Positions 22,925 to 35,173 of a DNA stretch of 64,000 bases are shown here, piece after piece. The translations under genes and the position numbers were made by a program. This DNA comes from Dastarcus helophoroides (Eukaryota > Arthropoda > Insecta > Coleoptera > Bothrideridae). The stretch's first letter is position 1. The number at the start of each line of letters is the position of its first letter. The stretch is taken from positions 16,217,267-16,281,266 of the forward strand of contig CM053332.1 of NCBI GenBank assembly GCA_028583605.1, read 5' to 3'. The notes below the pieces were generated by a model that saw only the letters and a list, made by a program, of their open reading frames with translations, was not told the DNA's origin and did no database searches.

Positions 22925-23694
22925 TTCGCAATCCTTGCAACCAACGGAGACATTGGAAATGATAACACCAAATAGAAACATAATTAACACTTTATTTAAC
23001 ATACAAGGTTATACAGAGTATTTACAAATTTCAAAGACAACGTTGGAAGTTGATTCGGAATGATAAATAAATACGAATTACGAAAAAAAATTAATAAAAA
23101 ATGTTTACTTTTCGAATTGCAGACTTTCAAAGTTGTTATAAAAAATAATTTAATTAATCATTTCATAACCTCTTTACCGATCGTGTTGAAATATGAAACC
23201 TTTATTTATTTAGATTATTAAGGCTAGAATCTTAGTGACGAAGACCCTTGTTTTATCCGACATCCCTTGTAATTCACCACGACAATTATCTATGTATCTT
23301 CGAAGTAGTAAATAATAATAATTATATAAAATATGTATTGATTTACAACAATACGTATTACGTTAATTCTGTAATAAACCTTGTGTTATTTATTATTATT
23401 ATTTTGTTGTTGCTTAATTCGTGAAGTTTAATATTGTATAATCTTAAGTATAGATTTTATCTCATCATTTTTATATGTAATTATTCAGATTACAAGATGC
23501 TCTTTTTCAAAAAGTTTCAGACTATAAGGGAGAAGTACTCTATAGTTCGCCAAAATTGATTTTCCGATAACACCTTCCAAACATTTTTAGACGGGTCTAC
23601 TGCATTCCGAATATTGGGCTAGAAATCTGAACTGCCGATGTCGATCACTATTCGGGTATTTACATTGATTGTTGTTAAATATTCGAAGGAACAG
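22925..23694. other. AT-rich intron, nothing recognised
   Basis: Unique-looking sequence. No exon with Elk S1-S5 coding potential was found here. Confidence 0.4.
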
Positions 23695-24421
23695 TACACT
23701 ATGAGGCGCCGTTCACAACATAATTATTTTTCATGAATATTTAATAAATCAAACAATATATGTAAAATTTTAAATTATATATAGTTTCGTTCTTGAAATA
23801 TACTTCATTTCTGTAAAAATGAATATTTATATTCTCCTGATAGAAATTTTACATAAATCTCTTTAAATATTTTATATGAAAGTTTTATGTGGTTTTAAAA
23901 ATATTTATATAAACTGCGATACATGAAACGACCGTGAGAGGCGATAGTAGCCGCACGAATCGGGCATGGAGTATGGTATTATTTATATATCAATTTTATT
24001 TTTCGTTGTCGCCACCTGAATCTTGATTATATTTACATATTTATCAATAGCACTAAAATCTGACATAAAAAGTGACAGCATGCTGCTAATAATAATAATA
24101 ATAACAAAATAATAATAAATAAATAAATAATAAAGTAAAAAAAGTTCCAAACCTTAATTTAAGTTCCAGCGCTTCTAGCGCCCGCTACGGTGGTTTGATA
24201 TATCACACTTTATATAAATATTTTTGAAATCACATAAAATCTTTATAAGAGATATTTAAGAATATTTATATAAAATTTTTAACAGAAGATTAAAATATCC
24301 ATATTCATTAAAATTAAATATACTGCAAGAAAGAAATAATATATAATTTCAAATTTAATATAAATTGTTTGATTTATTAAATATTCATAAAAAATTATTA
24401 TGTCCTGAACGGCACCTCATA
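23695..24421. mobile_element. TIR-MITE of about 720 bp
   Basis: Arms 23698-23945 and 24178-24417 are inverted copies: outer tatgaggcgccgttcacaac against its near-complement, continuing through gaatatttaataaatcaaac, and inner atttatataaactgcgatac. The centre contains an AAT/TAA microsatellite (24088-24135). No transposase is present, and no clean TSD is visible, though TACAC occurs beside both ends. Confidence 0.85.
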
Positions 24422-24424
24422 CTA

Positions 24425-25620
24425 CACACTTGTTTCAGTTAATAAATCTATTTAGATTATTTCGCATTGAAATCAGGATCATCGAAAAAAACATTAGAGG
24501 GCAGTTGAATGGCAAATTTATCAATCTTAAAAATTGAGGTTGGTTCTGTGATTTTGTTTATCTTACTCCAGATCACACGTGAATTCGTTTAGATGTGATT
24601 TGATTCATATGGTACATTACTTCAAACTCTTTTAAAGAAAATTACAATTTTTTAACTAATGCTGAAGTAATGATGTTAGCTCGACACCCTGGATTTAACA
24701 ACGCTGGACATTGTTTAAAGTTACTGCACCTATTTCTAATTAAAACTAGAGCTGCACTGGTTGTACTGATTGCCATTTTCGCTTTGCATGATCGTTTAAT
24801 TTTTCGGCTATTATGGGAATAAATAAAATTAATTCCCTTTTTTTGCCGAAAGCTCTAAAACCTTTAATACAGTTAATTAGTTGTCTTAGACCGGGTTGTG
24901 TGGTTTTTGTGAATTAAAAAATGTTTAGGACAGTTGGACCTGTTCTTTTATTTTAAAGCGATCTTGCATAATTAATTAATAATAATAATTAGCTGATACT
25001 GACAATGATTCAATAACGTCACTTGAATCTCCCTCCACAGAATCGCAAAGATAATGAAATTTCTTAATATCAAAAATACGCTTGTCGTAATGAACTGAAC
25101 ACTTAGATGAATCTAAAAACGAAAATGGGAAGCGATAAGGGCTTTAATTTAGCAACATATATGGTATTTAATTATACTCGCGCCGTTTAATAATAATACA
25201 TTTCAATTTATGTCAGTTACAGTTTTATCGGATGTTCAAATGTATCAAGTGTGCTCTACTTTTTTTTAGAAGAGAACGTAGCGAACCCGGCACTCGATTA
25301 CTTATTGATTATTTTGGTTGATCCCTCAAGGGTAATTTTGACGTCTTATTTATCCAGCGAGGTTAAAATTTTCTAATCTAAAGAAAATCCTCCAGAAATC
25401 TATTTTCTTTCACGTTTTTACGATGATTTGAATTACTAAGATACACAAATTTATAAAACAGTCTAGAGCAGTAACAATTTCCATTCTACATCCAAAAAAT
25501 GAGAATTTTCCATCAGAAAGTTTGTTATGATAGCAATTCAAATGTATTAAAACCTTGCAGTTGTCAATCACTGATAATTTCTTTGGGATTTACGTTCATA
25601 AAAAATTTTCATTGTCAACT
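24425..25620. other. Unique intronic sequence, nothing recognised
   Basis: Non-repetitive, moderately AT-rich DNA. No coding or RNA feature supported. Confidence 0.4.
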
Positions 25621-26750
25621 TATTGACTTTTTCATTTGAACGAAACTCAAAATGTCGAAAATTTGTCAAAAATAGATTTGAAGTACTCTCTCCAAATTTT
25701 TACTCTTCTTTACAAAATTATGCGTTTATGCTTTCAAAATAATTATAAACACAAATTTTGGACTTTTCCGAAATTTAATAAATTTTTTCCACAATTTCGA
25801 CTTTTTTAAATTTTTACATCAAACTTGCAATTTTTGTGTTTTTTCTTAAAACTTCGGATTTCAAACGGATTCAAAATTTGAACATCAGTCTTGCGAGTCT
25901 AACCCAAGTTGTTGCATTAAAAAAATAAATATAGCGTATTTTCTTGAAATTATGACTTTTTTACAAAATTCCTCAACCTTTCAAAATGTCATTTATTTTA
26001 ATTGAACTGTCAATAAATATTTATGTTTTGTTTAAAATTTTTATGTTAAATAATAAATTCTAAATATTTCTAAAGATTTTGACTTATTTTCGAAATTTTG
26101 ACCTCAGCCTAAAAAATTCTTTAAATTACAAATATATAAGATCGAAAACTCAAGATTTTTTATCGAAATTTTGAAACGTCAACTTTTTTTTCGAAATTTA
26201 AAACCCCCTTTTTTATTAAATCATGAGTGGTGGGTTGCCTCAAATTTTAAAATCCCAAAATTTAAACTTTACTTTCTACTCTTACAATAAAGGTTTCAAC
26301 CAGTGTTAAAGCTTTAATTTTATATTTTTAAGGTTTTAAATTTAATCAAGACTCTTTTTTTTAAGAACACAAGTCATTTAATTAAAATCTTGACTTTAAA
26401 TGAAATATTTTAATTTTTTTCAAATGATTTTGATTTAGTTGCAAAGTTTTATCTTTAACCTCAAAATGTTGACCTATGTTTTGAAATTTTAGAACATTAT
26501 GAATTTTTTGAAATCCTGGAATATTTTCCTAAAATTGTCTATTTTTTTTACTATTTTTCTCGCAACTTTTCTGAATTCAAAATTTTGGCCTTATTTAGCT
26601 ATTTTTTTTATTTTCGACCTTAATATCGAAGTATTCGACTTGAGATTTCGAGTGAAAACTTGAATATTCAAATATTTTTCTTTCGACTTTTTTCTATTTT
26701 TAAGGTTATTTCTGCAATGTTTATCTTTTCTAAATTTACAATTTGCATTA
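25620..26750. repeat. T-rich degenerate minisatellite, strongly diverged
   Basis: ttttgaaatttcgacttttt-like words with irregular spacing; older-looking than the other blocks. Confidence 0.6.
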
Positions 26751-27535
26751 GCCAAGTTTCTTCTGAAAGATTATTTTTAAAATTGAAATATACTCGTATA
26801 ACCAAATAGACTACGAAATAATTTAAATCAAAATAATATTAAGGCATCTATGCTCATGGCTCTTGAAAGAAATATTTTAATACAAAGCGAAAACAATGAA
26901 ATATTAAAATATATTTAATCTACAAGCAAAAATTTGTCAACTTTATTGTAAAAGTAATTTACATTTATTTGAGCCGTAAAAATTATAAGTGCAGATATTT
27001 TACCACATTCGTTTACTGAGTACTTCAAGACAGTACGTGAATTGGATTTAGGGTAAGAGTTTACAGCATAATAATGGAATTATAACCCCTCACTAAAGGG
27101 CCGCTGACTTGGGTAACCCGTGTAAACTTCAGAACTTTTAAGTTTGCGCATCTTTACATGCTCACAATACCGCCTACTGTGTTCAGTTTTTGTTAGTGGT
27201 GTTTTCGTACTTAACTCACTAGATTCTCTATTTTCAATCTCTCGTAAACGTTTTTTACGCTCTCAATATGTCTTACACTTTTCGCTATTTTTCATACTCT
27301 TAATATCCATAGCTGATAGCCTTATCCAATGAAACGTCACTGGGTTAAACGAATATGGTGTACTGCGGTGAACTGTAAACTTAACATTCTCTCATATTAT
27401 TTCGGCCTCTCGACGCCGAGAGCGCTCGACTGGCGATCCGAGTATGTCCGACCGACCGACACCTTGTTCTTCAAGCTTGAACGAAAACCCGAAACTTCAC
27501 CCCATATCTCAACATAAACATTTCCAATGTTAAAA
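26750..27535. other. Mixed sequence with a higher-GC part, no gene recognised
   Basis: 27040-27510 has more GC and two open frames (27144-27332, 27329-27517) with no known motif. It contains ctctcgacgccgagagcgct, partly palindromic. Possibly part of an old element; origin unknown. Confidence 0.35.
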
Positions 27536-27680
27536 GTGGAAATTTAAAAGAAAAATAGAAATTTCCTAGGTCACATTTTGGAAAATTGTCAAATATTGGG
27601 AATAAAATCGAAATTTCGAAAAAGGCCAATATTATGGAAAAAGGTGAATTTTGGAATAAAAGTTGAAATTTCGAGAAAAA

Positions 27681-27890
27681 TAAATTCTAATCTTCTTCCC
27701 TGAAATCAAGAAAGATTAAACAACAACAAGTAGTAGAATATAGAGTAGAATATCTCTCTGAAGATGGCAGCTTGGCTATAGAAACACATTAGAGCAACCT
27801 TTGTTGTGATTTTTAATGTTTGTTGGTTTCAGAGAACAAGATTTGTATTTCAGTTTTGAAGATAACCAAGGACCAGTCCGTTCCACCAAA
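27681..27890 (+). repeat. Family A snapback repeat, right arm well preserved
   Basis: It runs from a degenerate left arm, through ctctctgaagatggcagc, to gaccagtccgttccaccaaa. The A-rich piece just left of it (27536-27690) matches 22332-22475. Confidence 0.85.
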
Positions 27891-28382
27891 GAAAAAAAAT
27901 TTTTGTGTTTTTGGAAATTTCAATTTTTTTAATCTGAATTATGGTTCCCTTTAGAAATTTTACCATGCTTTTCAAAATTCAGGGTTTACCTTTCAAATCG
28001 TACTTTTTTTCAAATAGTTCGATTCTTGGTTCGATTACAAACACAAATTGTTTTTTATTGGTATTTACATTGTATTTTATAAATGTTTACCTTCATTTTT
28101 GAATTTAATAAATATGAACAATGACAAAATTGAACGCGATTACCTATAGGCAGCAACTATATTCCGAATTTACTTGAATGAAGGTTTCACCTCCGAACTT
28201 AAAGTTACAGATTCATTGGTTACCTGGTAAAAAAGTTGATATGCTATGAGCCTAAAGAAGTTTCCACTTTAACCAACAATAATCGAATAAAATGCAGTCA
28301 AACGCGAAAATATTTCACACTAATTTGGGATATGTACGATTGTTTTATCACAGCAGGCCTTTGATAAAAAATACTTTTTCAG

Positions 28383-28565
28383 GTTGGATATACACGTTAG
28401 CGGACAGGCTGAAAATTCCAAACATATCACTCATATCAAACACGGACTATTATGTCACGGCTCTTTATTTCACCTGTTCGAGCCTAACCAGCGTGGGATT
28501 TGGAAATGTAAGCGCTAACACAACTAATGAAAAAATATTCAGCATATGCGTTATGTTGATAGGAG
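28383..28565 (+). CDS. Elk: Elk-type K+ channel, pore exon (P-loop and selectivity filter)
   Basis: This exon encodes the pore region of a KCNH-family voltage-gated potassium channel in the plasma membrane. The reading starts with a split codon, then [12 protein letters not shown], then the pore helix and filter SLTSVGFGN, then the start of S6 (FSICVMLIG). GFG rather than GYG in the filter is typical of KCNH channels. The acceptor is a pyrimidine-rich tract ending in AG at 28381-28382, and the donor is G|GTGAGT at 28566, phase 1. The next exon supplies CT and completes an Ala codon, giving the [14 protein letters not shown] that I recall for Elk/KCNH3/4/8 rather than Erg or Eag. The match is from memory of the family; no alignment was run. 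The preceding exon (S1-S5) was not found in the 28 kb upstream, so it lies outside the window or was missed. Confidence 0.95.
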
Positions 28566-28680
28566 GTGAGTACGATCTTTAATGGCACAATTTAACTTCC
28601 ATTTTTGGCGTAATTTACGATCATTTTGAAACAAACTTCGATGCTATTTAAAATATACCTTGGGGAATCCTAATTTGACA

Positions 28681-28885
28681 TATAAATGTCCCCTGAAACG
28701 AAGAGAGATTAAAAAACACAACAGAGGTTGCTCTTCAGAGAATATCTCTTTGAAGATGATAGCTTAGCTATCGAAACGCCTTAGAGCAATACCTGTTGTG
28801 TTTTTTTAATCTTTCTTGGTTTCAGGAGACAAGATTTGTATTTGAATTTTTAAAGATAACCAAGGATCAGTCCGTTCTACCAAAA
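28681..28885 (+). repeat. Family A snapback repeat in the 487-bp Elk intron
   Basis: Lies between the pore exon and the S6 exon. Both arms are shortened; the hammerhead-like core here is CTTTGAAGA with GATAGC-TTA-GCTATC. Its right arm contains a strong 3' splice-site-like string (ctttcttggtttcag) about 230 bp before the true acceptor. Confidence 0.88.
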
Positions 28886-29052
28886 CCAAGGACCGGACTA
28901 CAAAAAAAAAAGAATCCTAATTTATCACAACTCTATTGCTTCATACAGTTTATTACTCTGTAAAACCTTCAATGACTTTCATCTTCTCATTTTTGTTGCC
29001 ACTGAGTTTGTAAATAAATCCCGCTAACATTTCGATTACTTTTGGGTTGAAG

Positions 29053-29252
29053 CTTTAATGCACGCGGTGGTGTTTGGTAACGTGACTGCAATCATCCAAA
29101 GGATGTACTCCAGGCGTTCTCTCTATCACACCAAGTGGAGGGATCTCAAGGACTTTCTAACGCTACATCAGATACCAAAGGAGCTCAAGCAACGGATGCA
29201 GGACTACTTTCAAACGATGTGGTCTCTCAACCATGGCATCGATATACACGAG
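29053..29252 (+). CDS. Elk: Elk-type K+ channel, S6 and C-linker exon
   Basis: The exon continues the pore exon across a 487-bp intron. It encodes the inner pore helix S6 ([19 protein letters not shown]) and the first part of the C-linker ([18 protein letters not shown], then [17 protein letters not shown]). The W-S-L-N-H-G-I-D run is characteristic of the Elk subfamily; Erg channels carry a different sequence here. The acceptor AG is at 29051-29052, and the donor GAG|GTAAGA is at 29253, phase 0. S6 carries the activation gate, and the C-linker couples it to the cytoplasmic domain in the tetramer. The short intron before it contains a family A snapback repeat. Confidence 0.95.
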
Positions 29253-30699
29253 GTAAGATATATTGTTTCTGTTGAGCTGACTCAAATATTGTTTTTAATT
29301 TAATTAATTATTTATTAGCTTTTTCTTCACCAGTTTCTGCTTCCTCTAATTCAGCTTTGGCAATCGTTTATAGATTACTTTTAATGTCTAAAAGAGTCAC
29401 GTCGTTTCAAATTTATTAAATAATATATCAATTAATTATTACACAGCTACTAGGTAGCCATATCGAAACTAATGGTGTGGAACTCTTATAGCACGACTAC
29501 TGCTGATTCCTCTTACTATTTTTAGTCGTTTCGTTACAAAATTTCCCGTCAATTGTGGGTAAGATTCGCAAAAAGGTGTCCTATTACCTGAAAGTAATAT
29601 TATACCAAATTTTTTAATAAAACTATATTTCAAAATGCTTGAACCTTCAAAATTAAGACATACATTTTTCACGTCATTTATATCTAAAACAACAAACATA
29701 ACTCCTTATAAGATGAAAATATGAGCACTATTTGAATATCCTCTATTAACTGGGGGACACTAGGACAATTAATTTAAGAATTGCTGCGGTAGTTTAAATT
29801 TGGAAAGGCCTGAAACATACCAAGCGAAGGATTCTAGGATAATTCATTTAAAAGTTGCTACGTAGCTCAAATTTGGAAATCCCCGGGACAACTATCATAT
29901 TCACTTTATTCGAGGGATCCACTCAGCATATTCAGTTAATGTGCCGAATGCTCTCCAATTTTTCATGCTTTAACGATATCTGCGACAGAGTTTCTGGCAC
30001 CTTTAGGCAATTTACGTAGGATGAGATTTTTGAAAAGAATATCGGTCACTAGAGGCGGTTAAAACCCCAAAATGTGGCACGCAATCGTTAAATTTGATTA
30101 AAAAATGTTCAAATAATTGACATTTCCAACCCATTACTTATGAAATTTTTATTATCGGTTGCTTTTTGATCGTTAATAAAGTTGAATAGTTATGAATAAA
30201 AAATTTTCGTTTTGCGTTAAGAAAATAAATAATAGACAATTTTAAAAGCGTTTGTTACCTAAAAAATATGCAATTGTTATGCGCTTTGAAATGAGGGAAA
30301 CAGAAATATCAATATTTTAATTAAAAAAGTATTGATTATCGCTCACTAGCAGCCCTTAACATCCCAAGATAACACGTAATCGTTAAACTTGATTAAAAAA
30401 TCTTCATTAGACGTGAACAACTCAAGTGATAGAGACAATCGAAGCCTTTGTTGCTAAAAAAACAATTATTCCCAATTAGTCGTGGTCTCGAAATGTCCAG
30501 AATATCCAGCTCTCAATAAAATTAATACGAATTACTGCTAAAAAAAACATTTTCAATTTTAAAAAACGAATTAAATGTAAAAAATTTATCCTTCAACTGA
30601 TTTTCTGCAAAAACGACAAAGCGTTCCCAGCAAAGTGAAAAAAATCGCAGCGCTTTGAAATCTTCAGTTAAGTTAAGTTAAGTTAATATCCCAATTTTT

Positions 30700-31195
30700 A
30701 ATCCTCTTAATTAACTGCCTCCTACTAAAAAATGCGCTTTATCAAATACCAATGACTAGAGCTTGTAGAGAATACTTTTCAGTCTTCAAAATTCTACTCG
30801 CATTTTGGGTACCATCATTATTACTCGAGTTATTGATTAGTAAAGTCAAATGAGGCGTTTAGTGCAAAAGTGGCCTAACCAAAACATTTAGATATTTCCT
30901 GATTTTCAGTAAATTTTACTCAGAACATTGATATCTGTAAGCGCAACCGTTGACAGTGCAATGCAAACTCATGTTCAACGCTTTTACTACTTAGCAAATG
31001 ACAGTAGTATTTCATATTTGCTTTATGTATTACAAATTAGTCTTTTCTTTGTTGATTTTCACTGTATTTCCATGGATTCACTTGAACCACTTTTGCACAA
31101 AACGCCTCAAATATGACTTTTGGTTTGACGAAGATAATTCAGCGAAAAATCATAGGGGACGAGTCAAATTAAAGGGAGTTAAATTATTTACAAGG
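30700..31195. repeat. Dispersed repeat, copy 1 (interrupted by the 259-bp element)
   Basis: Shares accaatgactagagcttgt, ctactcgcattttgggtacc and aaattaaagggagttaaatt blocks with 35640-35830. It has no recognisable ends or coding capacity. Confidence 0.7.
30851..31109. mobile_element. 259-bp TIR element
   Basis: The ends tgaggcgtttagtgcaaaag and its near-complement (cttttgcacaaaacgcctca) form TIRs. A related copy of the surrounding repeat at 35641-35830 lacks the 259 bp and so shows the empty site (caaagttaaaaatgactg against agtcaaa-element-aatatgact). Short frames inside are not genes. Confidence 0.85.
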
Positions 31196-32080
31196 TAATT
31201 TCTAAGTTTTCAAAAAAATTCAACCTTTAAAATAATCCGAAATGTTTATTTAAAACGACATTTTGTAAAAAAGTCGAAATTTTCGAAATACTTAAATTCG
31301 AAATTATATAAAGTAGTGATATTTTCAAAAAAATTTAAAATTTTGGAAAATAACCCGAAATTTTAAAGAGTCACTTTAGCAAATTGTCGCGATTAAAAAA
31401 AAATCTAAAAGTCAAAATTTTACAGAAGGTTAAATTTTGTAGTGTAATTTGAAAAATGACGAAGTTTTCAAACATTTTCATAAAATGTAGCGATTCAAAA
31501 AATCGATGTTTTCAGATAGTCGAAATCCTAAAGAAAGTGACAATTTTCAAATAAAAAACAAAAATTTGAAAAATTGCGAAATTTTGAAAAATTTTCAAAT
31601 TTTCATATAAAGTTAATCCTTCAAATATATCAAACTTCTAGAACATAATGTCAACAATTTGAAAAAATAATGTTAAAATTTTGTAAAAAGGCGAATTTTC
31701 ACAAAGTTCAATAATTGTTGATAAAATGACAAAATTTTCATAAAATTCGAGGCTTTTAACAAATTTTGAAAAATAATCTGAAATTTCAAAAATTGGATTT
31801 TGACTCAAATTTACAAAAAAAAACCAAATTATCGACGAAGCTAAATATTGAGGAAAAGTCAAATTTATAAAAAAATTCTAAACTTTCAAAAAAACTAGAA
31901 AAGAAAAACTAACATTTTGGAGAAAAGTCCATTCTCAAAGAGTTTAAATTTCTGACTAAGTATTTTTAAAAAGATTGCAATTTTGATAAAATATCGAAAT
32001 TTTCATAAAAATTTAAGATTTTCAAAAAAGAGCGCCAATAAGACGACACTTTTAAAAAAGTTGAAAAATATAAAAAAAAA

Positions 32081-32435
32081 TTGGTGGAACGGCCTGGTCC
32101 TTGGTTATCTTCAAAAATTGAAATACAAATCTTGTCCCCTGAAACCAAGAAAGATTAAAAAACACAACAAAGATGGCTCTAACGCATTTTCGATAACCAA
32201 GCTATCGTCTTCAGAGAGATAATATCTCTCTGAAGATGATAGAGATACTATCTCTCTGAAGATGATAGAGATACTATCTCCCTGAAGATGATAGAGATAC
32301 TATCTCTCTGAATATGATAGAGATACTTTCGACAGCCAATCATCTTCAAAGAGATACTCAAATTTGGAAAAACTTTTGTTGTGTTTTTTAAACTTTTTTG
32401 AGTTCATGGGACAAGATTTGTATTTCAATTTTTTT
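32081..32435. repeat. Family A snapback repeat with an expanded centre
   Basis: The left arm starts ttggtggaacggcctggtcc. The centre (32215-32340) holds about four tandem copies of a roughly 30-bp unit (gatactatctctctgaagat plus gatagat-like). The right arm is truncated after acaagatttgtatttcaatt. Confidence 0.9.
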
Positions 32436-33462
32436 TTCAAAAAAATTGAAAACCTGAAAAGCAATGAAATTTTCAAAAAAATTGGAAATTGCAAAATGTT
32501 CAAAATCGAACTTTTCGAATAAAATCTAATTTTAAAGAAATGTTCAAAAACAATCGAAAATTGCAAAAAAGGTCGAAATTTACAAATAAGTAAATTTTTT
32601 GGAAAAATCGAAACTTAGAAAAATAATTCAATTTAAGAAAAGTAAAGTAATTTTGAAAAATGTCTGAATTTTCAAAATTTTTAAAAGTCGAAATTAAAAT
32701 CCAGAAATTTGCTTCAGAACTCGAAATTTTATTAAAAAAAGTCTAAATTTTGAAAAATATTTCTTAAAAAACTTGACATTTTCAATGTTTAGCATTCAAA
32801 GAAATCTAAAATTTTCGAAAGAGGAAAATTTTGGCAAAAGTCGAAATTATTTTGAGAAAGTTAAAATTTTGAAACAGTCGAAATTTTGGATTGTAAGAGT
32901 TTGCGAAAAAAAAGTCGGAGTTTGGAAAAAAGTGGAAATTTTGATAAAAAAATTAGGAAATCTCGAAATGAAAGTCGAGATTTTGAAAAAATTCATTCAA
33001 AAACTCGATGTTTCGAAAAAAGTCGAAATTTTGATAAAAAATTGTAAATCTCGAAATGAAATCGGGATTTTGAAAAAATCCTTCAAAAACTCAATGTTTC
33101 TAAAAGAGTCAAAATTTTAAAAATTTGAAATTAAAAAAACTGAAAAGTTCAAAAAGTCAAATCTTAAAAAAGTTGAACTTTTCGATAAATCTAATTTTTA
33201 TTAAAAAAAATCGAAATGCTCAGTAAAGTATAAGTTTTCAAATTAAAGCGAGAATTTTGAAAAAGTGAGAATTTTGATAAAAAAATTCGAAATCTTGTAA
33301 TGAAATCGGAGTTCTGCAAAAAGTCATTCAAAAAACTGGATGTTTTCAAAAAAGCTAAAAAATTGAAACGCTCGAAAGATTAAATTTTTAAAAAACCCAA
33401 ACTTTCCGTTAAATCTGGTAAGATTTTAAAAACATTTCGAAATTTTCCTAGAAACAAACGTA

Positions 33463-33997
33463 ATTTTGGTGAAAGGGACTGGTCCTTGGTTATCTTAAAA
33501 AATTGAAATACAAAAATTGTCCCCTGAAACCAAAAAAGATTAAAAAACACAACAAAGGTTGCTCTAACGCGTTTTGTCAGCCAAGCTATCATCTTCAGAA
33601 GAGATACTAACTGAGTTAGTATCTCTCTGAAGATGATAGCTTGTCTGTCGAAACGCGTTAGAACAACCTTTGTTGTGTTTTTTAATCTTTCTTGGTTTGA
33701 ATTTTTCTCAATCGCTTGTTTCTAAAAATTAAAATACAAAAATTGTCCCCTGAAACCAAAAAAGATTAAAAAACACAACAAAGGTTGCTCTAACGCGTTT
33801 CGACAGCCATGCTATCATCTTCAGAGAGATACTAACTCAGTATCTCCCTGAAGATGATAGCTTGGCTACTAACTCAGTTCAGAGAGATACTAACTCAGTA
33901 TCTCTCTGAAGATGATAGCTTGGCTACTAACTTAGTATCTCTCTGAAGATGATAGCTTGGCTGTCAAAACGCGTTAGAGCAACCTTTGTTGTGTTTG
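33463..33997. repeat. Cluster of family A snapback repeats with an expanded centre
   Basis: A first palindrome (33463-33705) is followed directly by a second (about 33725-33997). In the second, the segment ctcagtatctctctgaagat plus gatagcttggctactaa is repeated three times. Hammerhead-like cores occur at 33623-33663 and near 33942. Confidence 0.9.
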
Positions 33998-34376
33998 CAA
34001 AGGAGGAAGTTTTGAAAATATGTCAGAATTTTCAAAAACTTTAGGGTTTTCGAAAAGTGTTGAAATTTTCGAAAATATAATTTAAATTTTAATTCAAATT
34101 CAAAAGAGTTTTTTAAACAATTTTCAAAAAAAAAACGAAATTTAAAAAAAGTAAAGATTGAAAAAATTCAAATTTTTGGGGTTAAGTGAAAAGTTTTAGA
34201 AAACAAGACCCTGAACTTCGAATAAAATTGAAATTTAAAAAAATACAACTTTCAAAAAACCTATACATTTTTAAAAATTTTCATCAAGTTTTCTTTAAGG
34301 AAATCTAAAACTTTCGAAACACAAAATTTTGAAAAAGTGATTATAAGAAAGGTCCGAAATTTTCAAAGAAGGTGAT

Positions 34377-34530
34377 GTTGGTGAAACGGACTGGTCCTTA
34401 GTTATCTTCAAAATTTGAAATACATAATTGCCCCCTGAAATCAAGAAAGATTAAAAAACAAGAGCAACCTTTGTTGTGTTTTTTAATCTTTCTTGGTTTC
34501 AGGGGACAATTTTTGTAATTCAATTTTTAA
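34377..34530. repeat. Family A snapback repeat lacking its centre
   Basis: The left arm (ggtgaaacggactggtcctt) and right arm (cctttgttgtgttttttaat) are joined with the stem-loop core deleted, leaving a shorter palindrome. Confidence 0.85.
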
Positions 34531-35173
34531 AAAAGGTGATATTTTGAAAAAAGGTAAAATTATGAAAAAAGTCAAACTTTTAGATAGTTAAAACTTGTAA
34601 AAAAAATTAAAGCCGAAGTTTTGAAAAAAAATTAAATTTTCATAAAGAATACGAGATTTTGAAACGAAATCGAATTTTGAAAAAATTCATCCAAAAAAAG
34701 TCGATATTTTTCAAAAAAAAAAAGAAATTTAAAAATGGACGTGTCCAAAATGTCAAATTTTTAAAAAGTCGAACGTTTCGAAAAGTCTAATAAGATTTTA
34801 AAAAATGGAAATTTTGTTGAGTGTAGTGGAAGTGTTCAAAATAAAGTTAGAATTCTAAAAAAGTGGAAATTTTGATTAAAAATTTGAAATTTTGAAATGA
34901 AATCGGGATATTGAAAAAATTCATCCACAAAGCTCGATATTTAAAAAAAAATCGATATTTTTTGAAATTTAAACGATTAAAATGTTCAGAGGGGAATTTT
35001 TTAAAAACCGATCTTTTCGGTAAGTGTAATAAGATTTTAAAAAATCGAAATTTTTAGTAAAGTAAAAGTTTTCAAAATTTTGAAAAAAGTGAAGATTTTG
35101 TAAAGGTCTTAATTTTAGAAAAAGGCGAAATTAGAAAGACAGAAATGTTAAAAAAGCAAAATTTAAAAAATCG

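Larger units (their letters stand above)
31200..35170. repeat. A-rich degenerate minisatellite with family A clusters
   Basis: Units close to GAAATTTTGAAAAAAGTC. The phrase around ctcgaaatgaaatcgggatt and cattcaaaaa recurs near 32950, 33045, 33290, 34660 and 34890, which shows local tandem duplications of 90-260 bp. Open frames (31983, 32773) reflect low complexity. Confidence 0.8.

Noticed and set aside
23088..24424. Missing upstream Elk exon in the 23-25 kb region
   Set aside because: No frame with S4-S5 motifs was found, and most of the stretch is a MITE or AT-rich unique DNA.
32215..32340. CRISPR-like array of regular repeats
   Set aside because: Repeats of about 30 bp without unique spacers, in a eukaryotic intron; they are expansions of a palindrome centre.
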